Positions 7,295-13,570 of a DNA stretch of 19,949 nucleotides are shown one piece after another. The stretch covers positions 1 through 19,949 of the forward strand of contig DAOVQG010000042.1 in NCBI GenBank assembly GCA_030628805.1, read 5' to 3'. The translations under genes and the position numbers were made by a program. The notes under the pieces are model-generated. The model did no database searches, had not been told where the DNA came from, and saw nothing but the letters and a program-made list of their open reading frames with translations. How positions within the stretch are numbered: the first letter of the stretch is position 1; each line of letters begins with the position of its first letter. Origin of the DNA: JAGMDK01 sp023128695. Its GTDB lineage: Bacteria > Planctomycetota > Phycisphaerae > UBA1845 > Fen-1342.

Positions 7295-7349
7295 AATATG
7301 GTGAGGTAGTGCGGAAAACTGTGGTTCGGCGTCAATCGAGGGTCTTGTT

Positions 7350-8750
7350 ATGAAGAAGATACAGATTCCACTAGGCAAGCCTACGCCGGCCCAACTCAAG
7401 TCCTTGGAGAACGCCTGCAAAGAGGCATTTAAGAAACTGAAGTCCGATGAGTCCGAGGTAAGGCTCCCGCTCTTTATTGAGTTTGCTGGTTCTCCCAAGT
7501 CAGGGAAGTCAACCATCATTGGCACGATCGCGCACTTCTTCCGGCGTCAGAAAGTCTGCGTGGCGCAACCAGTTGAAGGGGCTTCGCTACGTACACCAGA
7601 ACCGCTGAAGGACGATTGGCTGGCGTTCAACGCTTGGTCCGGCTGCTATGCACTACAGAATATCCTTGTGGACTGCTTCCTCGACCCACCTGTTGATCTG
7701 GTTCTGCTCGATCGTGGGCTGTTCGACATCGTGGGATGGATGCAATTCCTTGCCACGGAGCAAAGGAGAATCACTGAGGAAGACCGACAGAAGGTCGTTG
7801 ATTTCTTCTCACTGGACCTTTGGCGCCGTCGTGAGAACGCGGTGTTCCTGTTCACCGCAGACCACAAGACATCGCTTGCCCGGGAGACTGATGACAAACT
7901 CTGCACCGCCGGGGGTGGTGTCATGAACGCCCAAACCTTGGCTCAGTTGCAGAAGGCATACACAAAAGCCGCCAGCGACTTGGACACGGCTTTTGCCCGT
8001 CTCTACAACGTAGACACGTCCTTTCAAAATCAAAAGCCCCTGAGTTTTCAGATGATTGCGTATCAGGTAGCGGAGAGAATCGTGAAGATTATTGATGAGC
8101 TTGGCACACAGGAACTCTTGATGGTCGAGAGCGTACAATTCGAGGGCTTCAATACGGAGCCAAGCCTGATTGAGGAGACACGTAACGCCATTCTTCGGGA
8201 TGAAAAGCCCGTTTTTCATATCCGCGAGGAAGCTGAGAAGTCAACCACTCATCAGCAGGTGGTGCCCTACGCGATCCTGAAAGACCAAAAGGGACACTAT
8301 TTCAGGGCTCGTCGTCGGGCCGAGTTGAAACGCAAGGAGTTGCAAAGGAAGCTGACAATTCTGGTAGGTGGACATGCGGAGAAGCGCGATTGGACCCCCT
8401 CCGAGCCCGACAGCATCTTCGAGACATGCCTGCGACGGGAACTCGAGGAAGAACTGGTGGGAATCCGAGTCGAGTCCGTTAAGCCGCTTGGGTTCATCAG
8501 CGATGTCCGAAACAACGTTGGTTCCCACCACTTGGCGTTTATTCACGAAGTCATCGTCGGCGGTAACGTTAAGATCCGCCGACAAGCGATCGACAAGGAG
8601 TTCGGTCGTGAGGCGGTTGAGTGGGTTGGCGCTGATGAGATTCGCGCTCACGCGTCTGAGTTGGATCCCTGGTCCCAGCTTGTTGCCCACAAGCTGTTCG
8701 GAGCTCCGTTGCCTCCCACTGATCAACTGTTTATGCAAGATATTCATTAA
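7350..8750 (+). CDS. P-loop kinase / Nudix hydrolase fusion protein
   Basis: Unrecognised 466-residue two-domain protein. The N-terminal half has a Walker A motif (GSPKSGKST, 47-55), a Walker B-like strand with LVLLDRG (118-123) as in deoxynucleoside and thymidylate kinases, and an Arg-rich WRRRENAVFLF segment (158-168); together these suggest a nucleoside or nucleotide kinase fold rather than a generic AAA ATPase. A helical linker follows to about 300. The C-terminal part has a Nudix box, GGHAE (340-344) through RELEEELVG (363-371), with one extra residue before the usual Gly. Nudix enzymes hydrolyse nucleoside diphosphate derivatives. ATG 7350 follows CGAGGG at seven bases. It splits lpxD from lpxI. 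A sampled 60-base stretch is about 52% GC against about 85% for a stretch of lpxI, suggesting acquisition. A role in nucleotide salvage, sanitation or defence is possible but not shown. Confidence 0.75.
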   Translation: MKKIQIPLGKPTPAQLKSLENACKEAFKKLKSDESEVRLPLFIEFAGSPKSGKSTIIGTIAHFFRRQKVCVAQPVEGASLRTPEPLKDDWLAFNAWSGCYALQNILVDCFLDPPVDLVLLDRGLFDIVGWMQFLATEQRRITEEDRQKVVDFFSLDLWRRRENAVFLFTADHKTSLARETDDKLCTAGGGVMNAQTLAQLQKAYTKAASDLDTAFARLYNVDTSFQNQKPLSFQMIAYQVAERIVKIIDELGTQELLMVESVQFEGFNTEPSLIEETRNAILRDEKPVFHIREEAEKSTTHQQVVPYAILKDQKGHYFRARRRAELKRKELQRKLTILVGGHAEKRDWTPSEPDSIFETCLRRELEEELVGIRVESVKPLGFISDVRNNVGSHHLAFIHEVIVGGNVKIRRQAIDKEFGREAVEWVGADEIRAHASELDPWSQLVAHKLFGAPLPPTDQLFMQDIH

Positions 8751-8799
8751 ACCACGTGGGCTACCGTTGTGGCTTTGAGATGCGTATCAAAAGCTACTA

Positions 8800-9684
8800 A
8801 TGACATTGACTTCGTTCAACGAACTTCATTCATCTCCCACCCCCCTCGGCCTGATCGCCGGCGAGGGTGAATTGCCGAAGCTGGTCGCTCGCGGCGCGCG
8901 TGCCGCCGGTCGGGCGGTGGCCGTCGTGGCGCTGCGGGGCTGTGCGGACCCGGCGTTGCGCGAGCTGGCCGACACCTTCCGCTGGCGTGGCATCGTGCAG
9001 CTCGGTCGCTGGATTAGGGTGTTCAAGCGAGCCGGCTGTCGGGAGGTGGTGATGGCCGGGCGGGTGCGGAAGGCCCGGATGTTCGCCGGTCCGCGCTGGC
9101 TACAGTGGTTGCAATATCTGCCAGACCTGACCAGCATACGGGTGTGGTACTTTCACGCCCGCGACAAGCGCAACGACGCGCTGCTGGGTGCCGCCGCGGA
9201 CGAGATGCAGCGCAGGGGCCTGACGTTGATCGACTCGACCCGCTATTGCCGGGAAGCCCTCGCCGAGGTCGGCGTGCTGACGCCGTTCGAGCCGCCGCGG
9301 CGGGTGCGGGCGGACGCCGACTTCGCCTGGCCGCTGGCCAAGCAGGTCGCGGCGCTCGACATCGGTCAGTCGGTGGCGGTCAAGGAGCGGGAGATCATCG
9401 CCGTCGAGGCGATCGAGGGCACCGACAAGCTGATCGAGCGGGCCGGCGAGTTGTGTCCGCAGGGGGGGTGGACGCTGGTGAAGGTCGCCAAACCCGAGCA
9501 GGACATGCGTTTCGACGTCCCGACCATCGGCCCGAATACGATCGAGAATCTCAAGAAGAATCGCGCCGCCGCTCTGGTCGTCGAGGCCGGCAAGACGATC
9601 GTGCTGGAACGGGAGAAGCTGCTGGCCCTGGCCGCCAAGTATCGCATTGCCGTCATCGGTCGGCAGGACGAGCCCGGGGGCTGA
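8800..9684 (+). CDS. lpxI: UDP-2,3-diacylglucosamine diphosphatase LpxI
   Basis: LpxI (DUF1009) hydrolyses UDP-2,3-diacylglucosamine to lipid X and UMP in the lipid A pathway, replacing LpxH in many bacteria. The 294 residues match the family's length. The N-terminal domain begins with LGLIAGEGELPKLVARGARAAG and includes GRVRKARMF; the C-terminal domain contains KEREIIAVEAIEGTDKLIERAGEL and the late KPEQDMRFDVPTIGPNTIENLKKN, with the metal-binding Asp region of the family. ATG 8800 has no clear Shine-Dalgarno sequence ahead of it and the first 14 residues precede the conserved region, so the true start could differ slightly. It is very GC-rich, unlike the fusion gene 49 bases upstream. With lpxD it indicates this organism makes lipid A. 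Confidence 0.93.
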   Translation: MTLTSFNELHSSPTPLGLIAGEGELPKLVARGARAAGRAVAVVALRGCADPALRELADTFRWRGIVQLGRWIRVFKRAGCREVVMAGRVRKARMFAGPRWLQWLQYLPDLTSIRVWYFHARDKRNDALLGAAADEMQRRGLTLIDSTRYCREALAEVGVLTPFEPPRRVRADADFAWPLAKQVAALDIGQSVAVKEREIIAVEAIEGTDKLIERAGELCPQGGWTLVKVAKPEQDMRFDVPTIGPNTIENLKKNRAAALVVEAGKTIVLEREKLLALAAKYRIAVIGRQDEPGG

Positions 9685-9710
9685 ACGACCAGGCGCGATC
9701 GTGCAACAAT

Positions 9711-9748
9711 GAAGAGCCGCGGGCTTCAGCCCGCGCGGCGCCGCGCGG
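9711..9748. repeat. GGGCTTCAGCCCGC repeat, copy 3
   Basis: GAAGAGCCGCGGGCTTCAGC and its continuation form a short hairpin (GCGGGCT/AGCCCGC). Near copies are at about 168-192 (minus) and 1214-1242 (plus). In this 181-base gap between lpxI and mnmA it lies directly beside the next repeat. Confidence 0.7.
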
Positions 9749-9822
9749 GTGTGCCACTGCTCTTGATCAGTGTCTTTTCTGACAGGCGGGCGCCTTGGCA
9801 CTGCTCAAGAGCAGTGGCACAC
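9749..9822. repeat. Paired-arm palindromic element, copy A
   Basis: Two inverted arms, each itself a hairpin (CACTGCTCTTGATCAGTG and CACTGCTCAAGAGCAGTG), bounded by GTGTGCC and GGCACAC, enclose a short unrelated centre. The left arm has a TGATCA variant of the usual TGAGCA. Two more copies are at 12033-12104 and 17532-17615. Confidence 0.8.
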
Positions 9823-9865
9823 GGCCAACGCTTTGCCTGAAAAATGAGGTGTGACACAATACTAA

Positions 9866-11131
9866 ATGCCCCGCAACGGCAAGGTTATCATCGCGATGTC
9901 GGGCGGCGTGGATTCGTCGGTCGCCGCGTGTCTGCTCAGGGAGCAGGGGTACGAATGCGTGGGGGTGTTCATGTGGGTAGGGGGGGGAGTTGGGAGTGCG
10001 GGGTCGGAGACTCAGGGGTGGCCCGTCGCTTCAGCGGGGGGCGACACGAATGACATCTCCAGATCGAACCTGCCGCGGGTAAAACAAGGCTGTTGTTCGA
10101 GCGGGGACTCGTGCGACGCGCAGGCGGTGACGCGGCGGCTCGGCATTCCGTTTTACTCGCTCAACTTCCACGCCGACTTCAATCATATTATCGAATACTT
10201 CGTGGATGAATACGCTCACGGGCGAACGCCGAACCCGTGCGTGGTGTGCAACAGTTGGCTCAAGTTCGGCAAGCTGCTGCACTACGCGGACCTGGTGGAC
10301 GCCGAGTTCGTGGCGACCGGGCACTATGCCCGCGTGCTGGACCGAGATGGACAATCATTCCTGGCGCGTTCCCGCAATCCAGACAAGGATCAATCGTACG
10401 CGCTGTTCGGTATCGCGCGTGAAAACCTGCCGCGCTGCCTGTTCCCGCTGGGGGAGATCGAAGACAAGGCCGAGGTGCGGCGGATCGCGGCCGACCTCGG
10501 GCTGGAGGTGCACGACAAGCCTGAGAGCCAGGAAATCTGTTTCGTCCCGCACAATGATTACAAAACGCTGGTCCGAACCCGGCGGCCGGAAACCGAGCGG
10601 CCCGGCGAGGTCCGCGACGCGCGGGGCCGCCTGCTCGGCACGCACGCCGGGATCGTGAACTACACGATCGGCCAGCGGCGGGGGCTCGGCATCGCGGCGG
10701 GCCAGCCGATCTATGTCACGAAGCTGGATGCGGAGCACAATACCGTCGTTGTCGGCCCGCGGGAGGAGCTTATGAGTGCCGGGCTGGTCGCCGACCAGGT
10801 GAACTGGCTGACCGACCCGCCGGCGGACGGCGTGTGGCAGCCGGCGGAAATCAAGATCCGCTCTCAGCACACGCCGACGAACGGTCGGCTGCGCGTCAAT
10901 GTAGCGGCCGGGCCCCGTACCGGCCGTCACCGGCTGGAAGCCGGTGCCACAGAAAATGTAGCGGCCGGCCCCCGTGCCAGCCGTCACCGGCTGGAAGCCG
11001 GTCCCACAGTCGATGTACGCTTCGACGAACCACAACCGGCGGTGACGCCTGGACAGGCAACCGTCTTCTACCGGGACGACGGCATCGTGCTCGGCGGGGG
11101 CTGGATTGTACGCGGAATGCAGAATGGCTAA
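9866..11131 (+). CDS. mnmA: tRNA-specific 2-thiouridylase MnmA with in-frame repeat insertions
   Basis: MnmA adds sulfur to the wobble uridine (U34) of Lys, Glu and Gln tRNAs, using ATP and a relayed persulfide. The PP-loop SGGVDSS is at 12-18, the two catalytic cysteines in NPCVVCN (Cys128) and SQEICFVP (Cys225), and the adenylation and tRNA-contact segments (ATGHYAR, KDQSYALFG, YTIGQRRGL) are intact, so it should be active. At 421 residues it is about 50 longer than usual. The excess lies in two places: residues 37-62, encoded by a G-rich run plus a 38-base genome repeat, and residues 345-382, two tandem 19-residue copies (NVAAGPRTGRHRLEAGATE / NVAAGPRASRHRLEAGPTV) from another repeat family, set in the C-terminal beta-barrel between GRLRV and DVRFDEPQ. 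ATG 9866 has only a weak ribosome binding site. Confidence 0.93.
   Translation: MPRNGKVIIAMSGGVDSSVAACLLREQGYECVGVFMWVGGGVGSAGSETQGWPVASAGGDTNDISRSNLPRVKQGCCSSGDSCDAQAVTRRLGIPFYSLNFHADFNHIIEYFVDEYAHGRTPNPCVVCNSWLKFGKLLHYADLVDAEFVATGHYARVLDRDGQSFLARSRNPDKDQSYALFGIARENLPRCLFPLGEIEDKAEVRRIAADLGLEVHDKPESQEICFVPHNDYKTLVRTRRPETERPGEVRDARGRLLGTHAGIVNYTIGQRRGLGIAAGQPIYVTKLDAEHNTVVVGPREELMSAGLVADQVNWLTDPPADGVWQPAEIKIRSQHTPTNGRLRVNVAAGPRTGRHRLEAGATENVAAGPRASRHRLEAGPTVDVRFDEPQPAVTPGQATVFYRDDGIVLGGGWIVRGMQNG
9975..10003 (+). other. G-quadruplex-capable run inside mnmA
   Basis: Four G tracts (GGG, GGGGGGGG, GGG, GGGG) are separated by loops of 2, 4 and 5 bases on the coding strand, fitting the G3+N1-7 pattern. 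They encode a Gly/Val/Ser stretch next to the repeat insertion. Folding is inferred. Confidence 0.5.
10015..10052 (+). repeat. 38-base genome repeat captured in mnmA (N-terminal)
   Basis: This 38-base stretch matches 12146-12183 in the intergenic region with three mismatches (shared core TCGCTTCAGCGG). Here it is read in frame as GWPVASAGGDTN. Confidence 0.8.
10898..11011 (+). repeat. Tandem 57-base repeat captured in mnmA (C-terminal)
   Basis: Two head-to-tail 57-base copies (10898-10954, 10955-11011). Each joins the GTAGCGGCCGGGCCCCGTAC family to the CACCGGCTGGAAGCCGGTGC family, both seen as intergenic repeats in this window. 57 is a multiple of three and neither copy has a stop in the mnmA frame. 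Confidence 0.85.
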
Positions 11132-11300
11132 TGGCAATGAACCGGCACATCTGACCTCGTGCGGCGATTGTCTGCCAGGCGTATAATCCTCACACTGTTA
11201 TGAAATATTCGACCGCCGTCATACGAATACAGTTCCAGGAGCGGTCGGCGGGCGGTAGGTCGTCCCGCCGGTCGACAGCACCGTCACAGGAGGCTCGCTC
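11132..11300 (+). promoter_or_regulatory. Leader region of the small membrane protein gene
   Basis: A perfect TATAAT (11182-11187) suggests transcription starting near 11194, but no good -35 box lies 16-18 bases upstream. The resulting leader of about 107 bases contains a seven-base GC hairpin (CGGCGGG with CCCGCCG, about 11245-11270). No coding sequence is seen. Confidence 0.35.
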
Positions 11301-11525
11301 ATGCTAGCTGATAGCATTTGGCACTCGCTTTTTCAGGTACCACAACTACCGATCTTCATGAGCTTACTGATCCCGGTCGTGGCGATCATCGGCTTCTACT
11401 TGTACAAGACTCAGAAGGTACGGTCAGAGAATGAATTGAAGCGTAAGATGGTGGAGCGCGGCATGTCGGTCGAGGAGATCGAACGAGTCATCGCGGCCTC
11501 CACGAAGCGCGACGAGGACGAATAA
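11301..11525 (+). CDS. Small single-span membrane protein
   Basis: Hypothetical 74-residue protein. Residues of about 15-35 (LPIFMSLLIPVVAIIGFYLY) form one membrane span. After it comes a charged, helical tail (SENELKRKMVERGMSVEEIERVIAASTKRDEDE) that may be amphipathic or coiled-coil. The size and layout (short N-terminus, one span, charged helix) recall PspB-like and other phage-shock-type small proteins, but there is no clear sequence match and I do not assign it. The ATG is preceded by AGGAGG at six bases, a near-perfect ribosome binding site, which supports a real gene. It stands alone, 131 bases ahead of the PQQ-repeat gene. Confidence 0.7.
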   Translation: MLADSIWHSLFQVPQLPIFMSLLIPVVAIIGFYLYKTQKVRSENELKRKMVERGMSVEEIERVIAASTKRDEDE

Positions 11526-11656
11526 GCGATTCCATTCGGCGTGCCGACCGGCACGGCACACGCCGCGCGGGGAGATTCTCCCTGAAATATGGCTTATGAT
11601 GATGCAATGATGTGTAGGTGGGCAGTACGCGCGTGGGGCATAAAATGGAGGATGTC

Positions 11657-12022
11657 ATGGCGCGACAACAGAATCAACTTTACATCGGCACGAATCGTCA
11701 CATCGCCGCCCTCGATCCGGCCACCGGGGAGGAACGTTGGCGGACGAAGCTGCCCGGCGGTGGCACCGGATCAACAGTGAGTATCGTGATCAAGGGGCAG
11801 TACCTCTATGTCGGCTGCCACGGCCATGCGTATTGTCTCGACAAGCGCGGCGGCCAGATCATGTGGGAGAACGACCTGCCGCGAATGGGATACTATGCCG
11901 TGACGCTGGCGATGGAAGGCGCCGCCGGGGCGACTTCGCAAAGTGCGGTCGCCGCGGAAACTCAGCGGCGACGTCGCCAGCAGGCCGCCGGCACGGCCGC
12001 TAGCGCGGCTGCCGCGACATAG
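11657..12022 (+). CDS. Short PQQ-type beta-propeller repeat protein
   Basis: Hypothetical 121-residue protein. Two propeller blades are visible: QLYIGTNRHIAALDPATGEERWRTKLPGG and QYLYVGCHGHAYCLDKRGGQIMWENDLP. Each carries the AxDxxTGxxxW pattern of PQQ/WD-like quinoprotein repeats. A full propeller needs six to eight blades, so this is either a fragment-like mini-protein that multimerises or a solitary binding module; true PQQ binding is unlikely. The last 40 residues are rich in Ala, Gln and Arg and look disordered. ATG 11657 is chosen over ATGs at 11645 and an upstream GTG because GGAGG (11647-11651) sits five bases ahead of it. No signal peptide is seen, so it is probably cytoplasmic. The region after its stop is repeat-filled. 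Confidence 0.65.
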   Translation: MARQQNQLYIGTNRHIAALDPATGEERWRTKLPGGGTGSTVSIVIKGQYLYVGCHGHAYCLDKRGGQIMWENDLPRMGYYAVTLAMEGAAGATSQSAVAAETQRRRRQQAAGTAASAAAAT

Positions 12023-12032
12023 CAATCCGCCA

Positions 12033-12104
12033 TGTGCCACTGCTCTTGAGCAGTGCCCAAGCAACCGCCGATCAGATAAGACACTGCTCAAGAGCAGTGG
12101 CACA
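12033..12104. repeat. Paired-arm palindromic element, copy B
   Basis: Arms TGTGCCACTGCTCTTGAGCA.. and its complement at 12082-12104 flank a 26-base centre unlike those of copies A and C. It begins 11 bases after the stop of the PQQ-repeat gene. Confidence 0.8.
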
Positions 12105-12256
12105 CACGCCCGTGTGGCACCGGCTTCCAGCCGGTGGATTCGGCTGGGGTGGCCCATCGCTTCAGCGGTGGGGGACACGAATGTACTCGTTGCTCTATTA
12201 GTGAATACAGAATAAAGAATACAGAATAGCTAATTGCATGATAGACGTAGTACCGC
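12105..12256. repeat. Repeat cluster downstream of the PQQ-repeat gene
   Basis: Contains a GTGGCACCGGCTTCCAGCCG hairpin repeat (about 12114-12138), the 38-base repeat (12146-12183) also captured in mnmA, and an 11-base direct repeat GAATACAGAAT at 12203-12213 and 12217-12227. No gene is seen here. Confidence 0.7.
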
Positions 12257-12370
12257 ATGGTTGACGATTACCTCATCCTGCACGGCGGCGCTCTCGGCGA
12301 TTTGGTGCTGACGATTCAATTAGCGCTCCGACTGCCCGGCGTGGGCACGGCGGGGGGGCTCCTCCTTTAG
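12257..12370 (+). pseudogene. N-terminal remnant of a glycosyltransferase family 9 gene
   Basis: A 37-codon reading frame (VDDYLILHGGALGDLVLTIQ and on) begins like ADP-heptose:LPS heptosyltransferases and other GT9 enzymes, whose N-terminus carries a conserved HxGALGDxVLT strand-loop. A full GT9 protein is about 350 residues. Here the frame meets TAG at 12368-12370 just after a run of seven G's, and the opposing CxxCxxCC gene ends three bases later, so no room remains. No ribosome binding site is evident. It looks like the broken end of a lipopolysaccharide or cell-wall glycosyltransferase gene left after rearrangement. A functional 37-residue peptide is less likely. Confidence 0.5.
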
Positions 12371-12373
12371 TCG

Positions 12374-12817
12374 TCAAAGCGGGCGGCGACCGTTGTCTTG
12401 CAGCGCGGCCTTGATGATCGGAAGGGGATACGCCTCGCTACGGCCGATGCCTGGGCAACCGGCGGCGGTACGCTTCCAAGCCTCGGGCGACTCCAAGTTG
12501 GATTTCCAGAACGGCCACGTACGGCACTGGATCGGCCGGACGGGGTGGATCAGGCAGCCCGTCGTGCCATCGGGCCGCCGTTCCAGGAACTCGCAGTCCC
12601 CGTTAGGCTTTTCCAGCAAACTACGCCCCCAGCCGGCACGCCGGAGGTGCTTGCGGTGGAAGGCCTCGACGCTCAGGCCAAGGTAGGCGGCGATGCGCTC
12701 GATTTCCGTGGGACCCACCCAGACAAACCCCGACGCGCCACTACAACAATTGCCGCATCGAGTACACGCGAATCGAAGGCCCTTGGCGTACCAGGGCGCC
12801 GTGCCGGAACCGCTCAC
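12374..12817 (-). CDS. YkgJ-family CxxCxxCC metal-binding protein
   Basis: Predicted small zinc/iron-binding protein of the CxxCxxCC (YkgJ) family, 147 residues. The defining cluster CTRCGNCC lies near the N-terminus, followed by FVWVGPTEIERIAAYLGLS, then CEFLERR..GCLIHPVRPIQCRTWPFW, which holds the remaining conserved cysteines. The biochemical role of the family is unsettled. GTG 12817 is chosen because it overlaps the upstream SEC-C gene's stop in a GTGA arrangement and has GGGAAG ahead of it; the alternative GTG 12862 would overlap that gene by 49 bases. Translational coupling to the SEC-C gene is expected. Confidence 0.82.
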   Translation of the reverse strand: MSGSGTAPWYAKGLRFACTRCGNCCSGASGFVWVGPTEIERIAAYLGLSVEAFHRKHLRRAGWGRSLLEKPNGDCEFLERRPDGTTGCLIHPVRPIQCRTWPFWKSNLESPEAWKRTAAGCPGIGRSEAYPLPIIKAALQDNGRRPL

Positions 12818-13020
12818 GACGGCTTCCCGCAGCACTTCTTGTACTTTTTCCCGGACCCGCACGGGCAGGGATCGTTCCGACCCACAGTTTGCTCTCCCTT
12901 CGCCTGCTCGACCGGAACATCGGAGATCGGCGGGGCGTCGGGATCGACGACCGTGTCGGCAAGCTTCTTACGCTCCTGGCGGCGCTCAAATCGCTTGGAA
13001 AATCGATCGAAAATCGCCAT
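12814..13020 (-). CDS. Small SEC-C motif protein
   Basis: 68-residue protein ending in GRNDPCPCGSGKKYKKCCG, the SEC-C zinc motif found at the C-terminus of SecA and in many small proteins; Cys52, Cys54, Cys63 and Cys64 would hold one zinc ion. The first 40 residues are charged (FDRFSKRFERRQERKKLADTVV) and resemble the linker-helix region near the end of SecA, but no ATPase domain is present. By analogy it could bind SecB, ribosomes or another partner, though none is shown. The ATG follows AAGGAA. The gene leads a two-gene minus-strand operon with the CxxCxxCC gene, overlapping it by four bases. Confidence 0.85.
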   Translation of the reverse strand: MAIFDRFSKRFERRQERKKLADTVVDPDAPPISDVPVEQAKGEQTVGRNDPCPCGSGKKYKKCCGKPS

Positions 13021-13052
13021 AAGTTCTTCCTTATTCCTGTTTTACCTGATGT

Positions 13053-13081
13053 CATTATATGCTATGTCTCGCGCCGGTGGA
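13053..13081 (-). promoter_or_regulatory. Promoter of the SEC-C / CxxCxxCC operon
   Basis: On the minus strand, TTCCAC (13076-13081), a 17-base spacer and a perfect TATAAT (13053-13058). Start near 13046 gives a leader of about 26 bases. Confidence 0.6.
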
Positions 13082-13136
13082 AAAAGATCGGCGGCGGCGT
13101 ACGGGAGTGGCGAGCGGGGCATGTAAAAAAAGGGGC

Positions 13137-13165
13137 TTGACGAATTCTCCACGGAGTAGTATGTA
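13137..13165 (+). promoter_or_regulatory. Promoter of the Asp-rich protein gene
   Basis: TTGACG (13137-13142), a 17-base spacer and TATGTA (13160-13165). It is divergent from the SEC-C promoter about 60 bases away. Start near 13172. Confidence 0.55.
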
Positions 13166-13207
13166 GCCGCGCGTAACCTGACAGATGGGTCCACAAGGAG
13201 CGTGCCA

Positions 13208-13525
13208 ATGTTCGAGGATCGAGAGCTGAACGGGCTGAGCAGGCCGACTTTCGACACGATCGGGCTTATGAAAAAGGAAGAGACCTGGGGCGGGGGCGTC
13301 GCGACCGTAGTTGAAGAGGCGTCCGGTGAGGAAGGCGTGGTCGAGGAGTGGCGCGAGAGGGACGGCGCCCTCGGTCTGCGTTCCGACGGGCGTCATCGGG
13401 ACGACGACTTCGACGACGACGATGATGACGACGATGACGATGATGATGATGATGACCTGGACGAGGATTTCGACGACGACGACGACGACAACGACTTTGA
13501 CGAGGATTTCGACGACGACGTGTAA
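13208..13525 (+). CDS. Hypothetical protein with poly-aspartate tail
   Basis: Unrecognised 105-residue protein. Residues 1-65 are mixed and polar with no known domain. From about 66 the sequence is almost only Asp with a few Phe, Glu, Leu and Asn: a run of some 15 Asp, then LDEDFDDDDDDNDFDEDFDDDV. The DNA is a GAC/GAT microsatellite (about 13400-13520), so length probably varies by slippage in steps of three. Such tails may chelate calcium or other cations or mimic nucleic acid; function is unknown. ATG 13208 follows AAGGAG (13195-13200) at seven bases; a GTG at 13202 is too close to it. A good promoter lies upstream. Confidence 0.65.
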   Translation: MFEDRELNGLSRPTFDTIGLMKKEETWGGGVATVVEEASGEEGVVEEWRERDGALGLRSDGRHRDDDFDDDDDDDDDDDDDDDLDEDFDDDDDDNDFDEDFDDDV

Positions 13526-13570
13526 CTGCTCGGCTTCAGAACATGAGGCGGAAGCGACGATAGTCCGAGT

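Noticed and set aside
6395..7525. 376-residue minus-strand reading frame
   Set aside because: It is antisense to lpxD; its periodic DADVAD-like pattern mirrors the hexapeptide repeats of LpxD.
12398..13126. 242-residue plus-strand frame as continuation of the GT9 remnant
   Set aside because: It shows no GT9 motifs and is antisense to the CxxCxxCC and SEC-C genes, which have clear signatures.
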